Below are positions 14,790 through 21,632 of a DNA stretch of 35,944 nt, piece after piece; position 1 is the first letter of the stretch, and each line of letters starts with the position of its first letter. The translations under genes and the position numbers were made by a program. Below the pieces are notes generated by a model. The model saw only the letters and a program-made list of their open reading frames with translations, did no database searches and was not told the DNA's origin. Source of the DNA: Thermoleophilia bacterium (GTDB lineage Bacteria > Actinomycetota > Thermoleophilia > UBA2241); the NCBI GenBank assembly GCA_016933475.1, contig JAFGAW010000294.1:1-35944 (forward strand). The letters are read 5' to 3'.

Positions 14790-15235
14790 CGCATGTGGAG
14801 CTCGGTGACCGTCTGGAAGCGCCGCACGAGGTAGTACGTCTCGACATCGAGGGCGAGCAGGGCGGTCGTGGGTGCGGTCGCGAAATCGGTGAGGTGCGGG
14901 TGGCGGGCGACGAACCGGACGCACGCCTCGTCACGTGCCTCGCCCTCGAGCTCGGCGACCGGGCCGACCGCGGTGACGGCGGTCGCGCGATGGAAGTCGA
15001 GGTCGGCGTCGGAGCGGCTGTCGATGAGCATGGCGACGCGCGGCTCGGCGGTGAGCAACTGGAACTTGCGCGTCGCCCGCGTCGTCGCGAAGGTGAGGCG
15101 CCCGAGGTCGTCGGTGGCGGCGAAGGCGACGAGGCTAGCGTAGGGCCCGCTCTCGCCGTGCGTCGCCAGAACGCCGAGGCGCTGGCGCGAGAGGAGCTCG
15201 CGCAAGAGGTCGAGTGTGACGTCGCGTTCGTCCAT
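14786..15235 (-). CDS. Pyridoxamine-5'-phosphate-oxidase-like FMN/F420 split-barrel protein
   Basis: This 149-residue protein has the split beta-barrel of the PNPOx-like family. LLSRQRLGVLATHGESGPYA gives the first strands, SLVAFAATDDLGRLTFATTR the substrate-side strands, and TRKFQLLTAEPRVAMLID the conserved helix and strand that contact the flavin phosphate. Members bind FMN, F420 or haem, and many remain uncharacterised. The open frame extends to 16807, but that part shadows the MttB-like gene. The ATG at 15235 is the first that fits the family, although its ribosome site is poor. It sits 80 bp after the methyltransferase and is coupled by 4 bases to the phosphotransferase. Cofactor and substrate are unknown. 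Confidence 0.82.
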   Translation of the reverse strand: MDERDVTLDLLRELLSRQRLGVLATHGESGPYASLVAFAATDDLGRLTFATTRATRKFQLLTAEPRVAMLIDSRSDADLDFHRATAVTAVGPVAELEGEARDEACVRFVARHPHLTDFATAPTTALLALDVETYYLVRRFQTVTELHMR

Positions 15236-15315
15236 GGTCCGTGGCCGGCGACGCCAGTCGCCGCCCACGGGAAAGCTTATCCGATGTCGGGGACGGCGCC
15301 GCCGTCGGGCGTCAC

Positions 15316-16713
15316 TCAGCGCCGTCCTTGTGCGAGCGCGGCCAGTGTCCTCGAGACCTCGTCGTCGAGGGCGAACGGCGGGTCGGCGGCCTGAAGCTCC
15401 GCGAGCCGCTCGCGGAGCCGCTCGAGCAGCGTGCGGCCACCGGCGGCCGACCAGCGCTCGTGCGACGCCTGGTCGATCAGGTCCGGTTGCCAGAAGAGCC
15501 GGTGCCGCTCGCGGGTGAGGCGGCGGCCGAGATGGTCGCCGCCCGGCCCGACGGCGGCGACCTCGGCGAAAGCGAAGTCCTCGTCTTCGCTCGGAAGCTC
15601 GGCGAGGAAGGCGCGGGCGTAGCCCGCGATCTCGTCGCCGAGCACCATGCCCTCGAGCGCGCCTTGCAGGCCCGACTCGAGGTAGCCGACGTCGTGCAGC
15701 AGGGTGGCGCGCGACAGGGCGCCGAGCAGCGTCGAGACGGCGAGCTCGAGCGACCACTGCTCGTCGAGCAGCTTGCTGTCGGAGTGACCCGCGTACGACC
15801 AGCTGGGCAGGTCGTAGTGGGCGACGAGATCGAGCTGTGCCTGATTGGCGAGGAAGACCCCGGGCGAGTTGTAGGGGTCGATGGCGGTGCGCATGTTGAG
15901 GACGCCGACTCCGGCCCCACAGACGAAAGGCGCGCCCGGCGCGGCGAGCTGGTGCAGGACGAGGCCGGCCAGCATCTCGGCGTTGACGACACTGATGCAG
16001 GCGGCGAGCGAAGCCGGGCCGCCGGAGCCCGCCGAGACCGAGCCGGCGAGCACGAGCGGTACGCCGAGGCGGGCGCAGGCGATGATCTTGTCGCAGGCCA
16101 CCGGGTCGAGTCGCAGCGGCGGCGACGACATGGCGAGAGAGAGGAGGCTGTCGCGCTCGCCCGCCGCGGCGGCCATCTCCTGCATCACCGCGAGCGACTC
16201 GCCGCCGAAGGGACTCGAGACGACGACCGGCTTGTGCGTCGCGCCGAGCATGACGGCGAGCTGCGCGAGGTCGACGGTTGCGGGCGGGGCGTCTTCGGGC
16301 AGCCCCATCGACATGACGAAGTCGAGGTGAGGGAGCTGCTCGGCGAGCGCGGCCGCGGCACGCACGTCGTCGAGTCGCGCGCGGCGGCGCTCGCCGCTGC
16401 GCGCGTCGCGCACGTAGAGACAGTCGGGCCCGGTGCCGAAGAAGGTCGAACCCCGGCCGAGCTCGAGCGGCGCGGTCGCGCCGCCGCGCGGTCGCACCGT
16501 GAAGCGACGCGGCACGCTGTCGAGGGCGGCGTCGACCATCGCGGCCGGGAAGAAGGCGCGCGTGCCTTCGAGCCGCGCGCCGTGCGCGGCGCAGAGAGCG
16601 CGCGCCTCGCCGCCCTTCAGCTCGACGCCGACCTCGGCGAGCAGGCGTAGGGTCGCCGCATGCGCTCGCGCGCACTGCCCTTCGTCCCAGACGCTCAGTG
16701 TGGCGTGAGTCAT
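15316..16713 (-). CDS. MttB-family (trimethylamine methyltransferase-like) protein, non-pyrrolysine
   Basis: This 465-residue TIM-barrel protein is related to MttB/MtgB. Those enzymes transfer a methyl group from trimethylamine, glycine betaine or other quaternary amines to a cobalamin carried by a small corrinoid protein. Family-like stretches are RLLAEVGVEL, FGTGPDCLYVRD, LVLAGSVSAGSGGPASLAAC, NAEMLAGLVL and the PYNSPGVFLANQAQLDL region. The frame has no internal TAG, so pyrrolysine is not used, as in MtgB-type homologues. The ATG at 16713 has only a weak ribosome site. No corrinoid protein or reductive activator gene is nearby, so either it borrows one encoded elsewhere or it does a different reaction. 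It heads the operon with the flavin-barrel protein and phosphotransferase. Confidence 0.85.
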   Translation of the reverse strand: MTHATLSVWDEGQCARAHAATLRLLAEVGVELKGGEARALCAAHGARLEGTRAFFPAAMVDAALDSVPRRFTVRPRGGATAPLELGRGSTFFGTGPDCLYVRDARSGERRRARLDDVRAAAALAEQLPHLDFVMSMGLPEDAPPATVDLAQLAVMLGATHKPVVVSSPFGGESLAVMQEMAAAAGERDSLLSLAMSSPPLRLDPVACDKIIACARLGVPLVLAGSVSAGSGGPASLAACISVVNAEMLAGLVLHQLAAPGAPFVCGAGVGVLNMRTAIDPYNSPGVFLANQAQLDLVAHYDLPSWSYAGHSDSKLLDEQWSLELAVSTLLGALSRATLLHDVGYLESGLQGALEGMVLGDEIAGYARAFLAELPSEDEDFAFAEVAAVGPGGDHLGRRLTRERHRLFWQPDLIDQASHERWSAAGGRTLLERLRERLAELQAADPPFALDDEVSRTLAALAQGRR

Positions 16714-16879
16714 GCCCGTCCCGTCTCTTCGGCCCCCCGTGCACCGTCGTGCCGCCCGGCGCCGCTCGAGGCAGCGTCATTGAATGCGTGCGACCGGCCG
16801 GAGTCAATTCAGCCGTGAGGCGACCCCAGGCACGGTGCCGGGAGGGCGGCTCCGAACTCTCCCCAGCGCCTCCCGCACG

Positions 16880-16898
16880 GCGCTCACACAGTGAGCGC
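16880..16898. promoter_or_regulatory. Inverted repeat GCGCTCAC-N3-GTGAGCGC, candidate operator
   Basis: This is a perfect 8-bp dyad with an ACA spacer. It lies 167 nt upstream of the MttB-like start and about 200 nt upstream of the PotD-like start. Its size suits a dimeric repressor. It could control one or both divergent units; no regulator gene is adjacent. Confidence 0.45.
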
Positions 16899-16967
16899 GG
16901 CCTGCTCGAGAGGACCGGGGACTACGTGAAATTGTGTGAAGATGCGCGCGCTATTCGCACGACACAC

Positions 16968-16995
16968 TTGCATTCGGAGCCAGTTTGCGTAATTT
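16968..16995 (+). promoter_or_regulatory. Promoter candidate for potD-like gene
   Basis: TTGCAT (16968-16973), a 16-nt spacer and TAATTT (16990-16995) lie in the only AT-rich island of the region. They predict a leader of about 95 nt before the ATG at 17097. Confidence 0.42.
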
Positions 16996-17096
16996 TTGTC
17001 CCCACAGGACCTGTACGTAGGCCGTGCGCGCCGTGTCATCGGGGGAGGTCGTGCGAGTCCGGGTGAGCGCGGGTCATCATCGGTGAGGGGGAGGCT

Positions 17097-18302
17097 ATGG
17101 AAGAACGGGACATCGTTAACCAGAATCAGAAGGAGCTCGTGGGTCTCTGCAAAGAGGCCAAGCACGGCGGCATCACGCGGCGCCAGTTCGTCGAGCGCGC
17201 GCTGATCCTCGGTCTCTCGGCCGGTACGGTCGGCGCCCTCGTCGGCGCCTGCGGTGAGGAGGACGCCGAGCCCGAGGCGCCGCAGGTCGAGATGCCGGTC
17301 ATGGACGAGACCATGCCGGAGGAGATCACGGTCTACAACTGGACCGACTACATGGACCCGGACATCCGCAAGCAGTTCAGGGCGGAGACCGGGATCAAGG
17401 TCAACGAGACCTACTTCGCGAGCAACGAGGAGCTGCTCGCCAAGCTGCGCGCCGGGTCGACCGGCTACGACATCATCGTGCCGTCCGACTACATGTGCCA
17501 GATCATGATCATGAGCGAGCTTCTGCAGCCGCTCGACATCGACGGCTACATCCCCAACTTCGCCGGGGTGGCCGAGCCGCTCAAGGCGCCGACCTTCGAC
17601 AACCCCGCCGACCAGGGCGGCATGAAGTACAGCGTCCCGTACTTCTACGGCACCACGGGCTACGCGACCCGCACCGACAAGGTGTCGCCGACGCCGACCG
17701 ACTGGACGCCGCTCTTCGATCCGGCCAACAGCGGCAAGATCCAGCTGCTCGACGACGAGCGTGAGTGCCTCGGCATGGGCCTCAAGTCGCTCGGCTACTC
17801 GGCCAACACCAAGGACCAGGCCGAGCTCGACGAAGCGACGCAGAAGCTCATCGACCAGAAGCCGCTGGTCAGCACCTACGACTCGGTCAACATGAAGCGC
17901 GCCATCGTCCAGGGCGTCCCGTACGTGATGTGCTGGGACGGCGACGTGCTCATGGCCATCGACGCGCTGGGCGGCGAGGACTACCAGGACATGGTCGACT
18001 GGGTGCTGCCGTCCGAGGGCTTCGTCCGCTGGACCGACGCCATGTCGATGCCCGTTTCTGCGGCCAGCCGGTACGGTGGTCACCTGTTCATGAACTACAT
18101 CCTCGACCCCGAGGTCGCCGGCCAGAACGCGAGCTGGGTGTGGTACCTGTCGGCGGTCCCGGCGTCGCGCGACTTCACCGACCCCTTCGCCCTCATCCTC
18201 ACCCCGAGCGACGAGGACATGGCACGGTCGGAGGAGCTCGAAGACCTCGGCGAGTTCGCCGCCGCCTATCAGATGGCGTGGACGAAGGTGAAGAGCGCCT
18301 GA
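17097..18302 (+). CDS. PotD-like polyamine-binding lipoprotein, Tat-exported
   Basis: This 401-residue periplasmic-type binding protein resembles PotD/PotF. ITVYNWTDYMDPDIRKQF, the GYDIIVPSDYM stretch and VPYFYGTTGYA match the spermidine/putrescine-binding family, as does the C-terminal lobe with FMNYILDPEVAGQNA. The N-terminus has a twin-arginine motif (ITRRQFVERALIL), a hydrophobic segment and a lipobox ending GAC near residue 51. It is thus probably folded before export and lipid-anchored. The ATG follows a strong GAGGGGGAGG. No permease or ATPase of a polyamine ABC system is present in the window. Its ligand may be a polyamine or another amine, which would fit the divergent methylamine-type methyltransferase, but that link is inferred. 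Confidence 0.9.
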   Translation: MEERDIVNQNQKELVGLCKEAKHGGITRRQFVERALILGLSAGTVGALVGACGEEDAEPEAPQVEMPVMDETMPEEITVYNWTDYMDPDIRKQFRAETGIKVNETYFASNEELLAKLRAGSTGYDIIVPSDYMCQIMIMSELLQPLDIDGYIPNFAGVAEPLKAPTFDNPADQGGMKYSVPYFYGTTGYATRTDKVSPTPTDWTPLFDPANSGKIQLLDDERECLGMGLKSLGYSANTKDQAELDEATQKLIDQKPLVSTYDSVNMKRAIVQGVPYVMCWDGDVLMAIDALGGEDYQDMVDWVLPSEGFVRWTDAMSMPVSAASRYGGHLFMNYILDPEVAGQNASWVWYLSAVPASRDFTDPFALILTPSDEDMARSEELEDLGEFAAAYQMAWTKVKSA

Positions 18303-18329
18303 CACGGATCTGCTGATCGCGACGACCGT

Positions 18330-18366
18330 AAGGGGCGGCCGGTGGCAAAGCCACCGGCCGCCCCTT
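18330..18366. terminator. Perfect 17-bp hairpin, bidirectional terminator
   Basis: Arms 18330-18346 and 18350-18366 pair fully around an AAA loop. It lies between the convergent potD-like and ychF genes. The stem begins AA and ends TT, but no longer U-run follows. Confidence 0.72.
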
Positions 18367-18472
18367 GCTCGTTCCCACCTCGGTCCACCGACCGGCACGT
18401 CGCGCAGCGGACGCAGCGCAGACCGGCCGGTCGCGCCGGCGGCAGGCCGGCCACGCCGCGCCGCACCCGTGC

Positions 18473-19570
18473 TCAGGCCGTGTGCATGAAGTGGATCACG
18501 TCGCCGTCGCGGACGATGTAGTCCTTGCCCTCGGTGCGCAGCAGGGCCTTCTCGCGCGCGGCGGCGAACGAGCCGCAGGCCAGGAGGTCGTCGATCTGCA
18601 CGACCTGAGCGCGTACGAAGCCGCGCTCGATGTCGGAGTGGATCCGGCCCGCGGCCTGCCGCGCCGTCGAGCCCTGCGGCAGCTGCCAGGCGCGCGACTC
18701 ACTCGATTTGAAGTCGCCGGTGAAGAAGGTGAGGTAGCCGAGCACGTCGTAGGCCGCGCGCAGCACGACCTCGACGGCGCCGGCGGCGACGCCGAGCTCG
18801 GCGCGGAAGGCGGCGGCCTCGTCGGCGTCGAGGTCGGCGAGCTCGGCCTCGAGCCGCGCGGCGACGGCGACCACGTCGTCGCCGCGCTCCCGCGCCCAGG
18901 CGACGAAGGCGGCGTGCTCCTCCATGGCTTCGCCGGGCGTCGCCTCGTCGTCGATGTTGAGCACGAAGAGCACGGGGCGGTCGCTCACGAGAGCGAGCTC
19001 GCGGTAGAGCGCCTCGTCCTCGCGCTCGCGGGCGACGTCGCGCGCCCGGGCGCCGTCGCGCAGGGCGGCGGTGAGCCCCTCCAGGGTCGCCAGCTCCCTC
19101 TGCGCTGCCTTGTCTCCGCTGCGTGCGGCCTTCACCGTCTTCTCCATGCGCCGTTCGACCAGCTCGAGGTCGCTGAGCACGAGCTCGGTCTCGACGAGTT
19201 CGACGTCGGCGCGAGGATCGACGGGGCCGTCGGCGCCGGCGATCTCGGGGTGCCGGTAGCAGCGCACGACGTGGGCGACGGCGTCGACGCCGCGGATGTC
19301 GGCGACGAAGCGCGCGCCGAGGCCTTCACCCTGCGAAGCACCCTCGGCGAGGCCGGGGATGTCGACCACATCGATCGTGGCGTAGACCTTCTTGGGGGTC
19401 TGCAGGACCTCGTCGAGCCGGTCCAGCCGGTCGTCGGGCACGCTGACGACGCCGCGGTTCGACTCGGCCGACGTGTAGGCATAGGCGGTAGCGGCGGCGT
19501 GGCCGTGGGTCAGGGCATTGAAGAGCGTGGTCTTGCCCACGTTCGGCAGCCCGACGATCCCGAGTCTCAT
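18473..19570 (-). CDS. ychF: YchF/Obg-like GTPase or ATPase
   Basis: This 365-residue protein is the widely conserved YchF (OLA1) P-loop NTPase, which binds ribosomes and prefers ATP over GTP. G1 is GLPNVGKTTLFNAL (residues 7-20), G3 is DIPGLAEGASQGEGLG, and the base-recognition motif is NIDD rather than NKxD, as expected for this family. A coiled-coil insertion lies in the middle (LSDLELVERRMEKTVKAARS). The C-terminal TGS domain ends with DYIVRDGDVIHFMH. The ATG at 19570 has GGAG 8 nt upstream and overlaps the M28-like gene's stop by 4 bases, making it the last gene of a three-gene operon. The open frame reaching 19876 shadows the previous gene. Confidence 0.95.
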   Translation of the reverse strand: MRLGIVGLPNVGKTTLFNALTHGHAAATAYAYTSAESNRGVVSVPDDRLDRLDEVLQTPKKVYATIDVVDIPGLAEGASQGEGLGARFVADIRGVDAVAHVVRCYRHPEIAGADGPVDPRADVELVETELVLSDLELVERRMEKTVKAARSGDKAAQRELATLEGLTAALRDGARARDVAREREDEALYRELALVSDRPVLFVLNIDDEATPGEAMEEHAAFVAWARERGDDVVAVAARLEAELADLDADEAAAFRAELGVAAGAVEVVLRAAYDVLGYLTFFTGDFKSSESRAWQLPQGSTARQAAGRIHSDIERGFVRAQVVQIDDLLACGSFAAAREKALLRTEGKDYIVRDGDVIHFMHTA

Positions 19571-20556
19571 GTCGGCGGCTCCAGAGTGCTGGTCAGCAGT
19601 TCCTCGAGCAGGCGCGCCCCGTCGCCGAGCTGCCGCTCGAGCAGGCCGGTGTCGCCGGCGAGCAGACGGCGCACGGTGTCGCGGGGGGTGCCGGCGACGG
19701 CGGTGGGTTGCTCTGCGTCGACTCGTCCGTCGGTGACGGTGTCGGCGCTCACGAGCCCAGCGTACGGGATCCCGGCCGCGGCGAAGGCGCCGTGCTCGCC
19801 GCCGGCCGCGGCGATGGCCTCGGTCAGCGTCACGTCGCTGCGCTCGGCGGCGATCGCCAGCGCGCTCTGCAGCCACGTTGCACCGTTCTCGGGGCCGTAG
19901 GCGACCAGCTCGGCGCCGCCGGCCACCGCGTCGAGGTCGATCATGCCGAGGAGGGCGTCGCGCTCGAAGTCCTCGAGGTGCTCGACGAAGAACGACGCTC
20001 CGGCCGCCTCCTGCCAGTGGGCGCCGAAGGCGACGAAGACGATCGTGCTCGGCGTCTCGACCTCGCGCAGACGGCCGGCCATCTCGAGCAGCAGACCGAT
20101 GCCGGTGGCGTTGTCCGTGGCGCCCTGCGACCCCGGCACGGTGTCGTAGTGCGCTCCGACGACGAGCGTCGTGCCCGAGGTCCCCTCCTTCGTGACGATG
20201 ATGTTGGCCGAGAGCAAGTGGTCGGCAGGGTCTCCGACGAGGAACTCCTGCGCTCGCGTCGGGTAGCCGAGCTGCTGGAAGGCGAGGGTGACGAAGGCCC
20301 GCGCCTCGATGTCGCCCCAGCTCCCCGTCGGGCGCGGGCCGGCGCGACGCGCGAACTGGACGGTCTCGGTCGCGGCGAGGAGTCCGTGATCGGAGGCCGC
20401 GACGTCCTGAGAGGCGCGCGAGTCGTATGAGGGCTGGCCGCAGCCGCCGGTGCCGAAGGCGGCCATCAGGCTCACTACGGAGAGCGCCAGTGCCGCGAGG
20501 AAAGCGTGCCGCGGAGGGCGGCGGTCATGCAGTGTCGTGTGCGGACGTCCGCTCAC
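19567..20556 (-). CDS. M28-family peptidase-like lipoprotein, catalytic Glu pair replaced
   Basis: This 329-residue protein has a signal with a hydrophobic helix (FLAALALSVVSLMAAFG) and a Cys at residue 39 preceded by TGG, a possible though atypical lipobox. The body is M28 aminopeptidase-like. GAHYDTVPGSQGATDNATG supplies two zinc ligands (His136, Asp148), then come LIDLDAVAGG and GGEHGAFAAAGIPYAG. The usual GAEE motif, with the base Glu and a zinc-ligand Glu, reads GAHWQE (His180-Trp181), so activity may be lost or altered. The GTG at 20556 overlaps the PAP2 stop by 4 bases. The protein is probably extracytoplasmic. Its role beside the PAP2 enzyme and YchF is unknown. Confidence 0.82.
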   Translation of the reverse strand: MSGRPHTTLHDRRPPRHAFLAALALSVVSLMAAFGTGGCGQPSYDSRASQDVAASDHGLLAATETVQFARRAGPRPTGSWGDIEARAFVTLAFQQLGYPTRAQEFLVGDPADHLLSANIIVTKEGTSGTTLVVGAHYDTVPGSQGATDNATGIGLLLEMAGRLREVETPSTIVFVAFGAHWQEAAGASFFVEHLEDFERDALLGMIDLDAVAGGAELVAYGPENGATWLQSALAIAAERSDVTLTEAIAAAGGEHGAFAAAGIPYAGLVSADTVTDGRVDAEQPTAVAGTPRDTVRRLLAGDTGLLERQLGDGARLLEELLTSTLEPPT

Positions 20557-21218
20557 AGCGGCGGGCCGACGAGCCACAGGGTGGCGATGCCGAAGAGGAG
20601 CCCCCAGACGAGACCGCCGGCGACGTCGCCGAGGTAGTGCACCCCGAGGTACACGCGGCTGAAGCACAGCACGGCGGTCAGGACGAGGAGCGCCGGCACC
20701 CAGGCGGGGTACATGGCGCCCATCGTCATCGTGCCGACGACGGCCATGCTGGCGTGTGAGGAGGGGAAGGACGGCGTGATGGGTCGCCGGATCTGCTCCG
20801 GCAAGTCGGGGTCGGCCACGGTCGGCCGCCGCCGGCGGACGACACTCTTGATGCCGAAGCCGAGCACTTCGACGAGGGTGACCGGCACGGCGACGTAGAG
20901 GTAGGCGATGAAGGGCCGCGCGTGGCCGGCCAGCCACGGGAGCAGGCTGAGGCCGTACCACAGGATGCCGTGGTCCGCCGAGTGCGAGAGGAGCCCGAGA
21001 GGCCGCGTGAACCAGGCGGGGTGCGGCCAGGCGACGGCGACGCGCCGCGACACGCGGCGGTCGACCTCGTCGAGACCGGCGAGCCACGACGGTCGCGCGG
21101 CCTCTCCGTTCGGCACGTCCGCCGGCTGCACCTCGTTCGAGGGCATCGGTGCCGTGGGTGAAGCGCCGGCCGGCTTCGCATCGGGGGCGGGAGCCCCACC
21201 AGAGTCGGCGGCAGTCAT
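20553..21218 (-). CDS. PAP2-family membrane phosphatase
   Basis: This 221-residue integral membrane protein of the PAP2/undecaprenyl-diphosphatase superfamily removes phosphate from lipid phosphates on the outer face of the membrane. All three signature parts are visible: KSVVRRRRP (K-x6-RP), PSFPSSHA (PSGH-type) and SRVYLGVHYLGD (SR-x5-H-x3-D). Five to six hydrophobic helices surround them. The first ~45 residues are Ala/Pro-rich and disordered. The ATG at 21218 has little ribosome site, but TACCCA ends 6 nt upstream, so it may be nearly leaderless. It begins the PAP2-M28-ychF operon and is divergent from the ACT-domain gene. The lipid substrate is unknown; undecaprenyl pyrophosphate or phosphatidic acid are possible. 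Confidence 0.9.
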   Translation of the reverse strand: MTAADSGGAPAPDAKPAGASPTAPMPSNEVQPADVPNGEAARPSWLAGLDEVDRRVSRRVAVAWPHPAWFTRPLGLLSHSADHGILWYGLSLLPWLAGHARPFIAYLYVAVPVTLVEVLGFGIKSVVRRRRPTVADPDLPEQIRRPITPSFPSSHASMAVVGTMTMGAMYPAWVPALLVLTAVLCFSRVYLGVHYLGDVAGGLVWGLLFGIATLWLVGPPL

Positions 21219-21304
21219 CGGGTCTGGGTAGGTCGCAGGCGTCAATCGTGTCCTGGAGGCGGGTGGCGGGTCGGGGCCGCAAACGAGCATGGTCGCGAGT
21301 CGCC

Positions 21305-21315
21305 TATAGTATACT
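21305..21315 (+). promoter_or_regulatory. -10 region for the ACT/UPF0210 operon
   Basis: Overlapping TATAGT (21305-21310) and TATACT (21310-21315) stand out in GC-rich sequence about 30 nt upstream of the ACT gene ATG. No matching -35 was seen, as is common in actinobacteria. Confidence 0.5.
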
Positions 21316-21345
21316 TCGCCCCCGTTTCCTCGACTGGAGCCTCGC

Positions 21346-21621
21346 ATGCGGACCACGGTCATCGTCACCGCCCTGGGCCCCGACAGCCACGGGCTGCTGG
21401 CCCAGGTCGCCACGACCATCGCCGAACAGGACGCCAACATCGACGACGTGAGCCAGACCGTCGCCAACGGCATGTTCACGATGATCATGTTCGTCTCGTT
21501 CGACCAGAGCGAGACGACGATGGCGCAGCTCAAGGAGGCGCTCGAGGCGACGGGCGAGCGCATCGGGCTGCAGATCCACGTGCAGCACGAGAACATCTTC
21601 CGCTTCATGCACCGCGTCTGA
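21346..21621 (+). CDS. ACT-domain protein, UPF0237 family
   Basis: This 91-residue protein is a single ACT-type ligand-binding domain: VIVTALGPDSHGLLAQVATT, ANIDDVSQTV, then FTMIMFVSF. It has the UPF0237 ending ENIFRFMHRV. ACT domains usually bind amino acids and modulate a partner. The gene is 11 bp upstream of the UPF0210 gene, a pairing conserved across many bacteria and archaea, so the two proteins very likely act together. GGAG lies 6 nt upstream of the ATG. The ligand is not known to me. Confidence 0.93.
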   Translation: MRTTVIVTALGPDSHGLLAQVATTIAEQDANIDDVSQTVANGMFTMIMFVSFDQSETTMAQLKEALEATGERIGLQIHVQHENIFRFMHRV

Positions 21622-21632
21622 GGGGCGACCGC

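Larger units (their letters stand above)
16714..17096. other. Divergent regulatory region between mttB-like and potD-like genes
   Basis: This 383-bp stretch holds no convincing gene. It contains an 8-bp inverted repeat at 16880-16898, an AT-rich island at about 16920-17000 with a promoter candidate, and a nested partial dyad: GTGTG at 16934 with CACAC at 16963, and TGCG at 16943 with CGCA at 16956. The potD ribosome site closes it. Confidence 0.6.

Noticed and set aside
15316-16713. Possible pyrrolysine enzyme (MttB true sense)
   Set aside because: The frame has no in-frame TAG codon, and no pyl genes are seen. It is a non-pyrrolysine homologue.
16934-16967. Nested dyad (GTGTG/TGCG ... CGCA/CACAC) as a riboswitch or RNA gene
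   Set aside because: The pairing is short and interrupted and lies upstream of the predicted transcript start. There is no known riboswitch core.
18365-19900. 511-codon plus-strand frame opposite ychF
   Set aside because: ychF is certain on the other strand. This frame is a shadow and also runs through a terminator.
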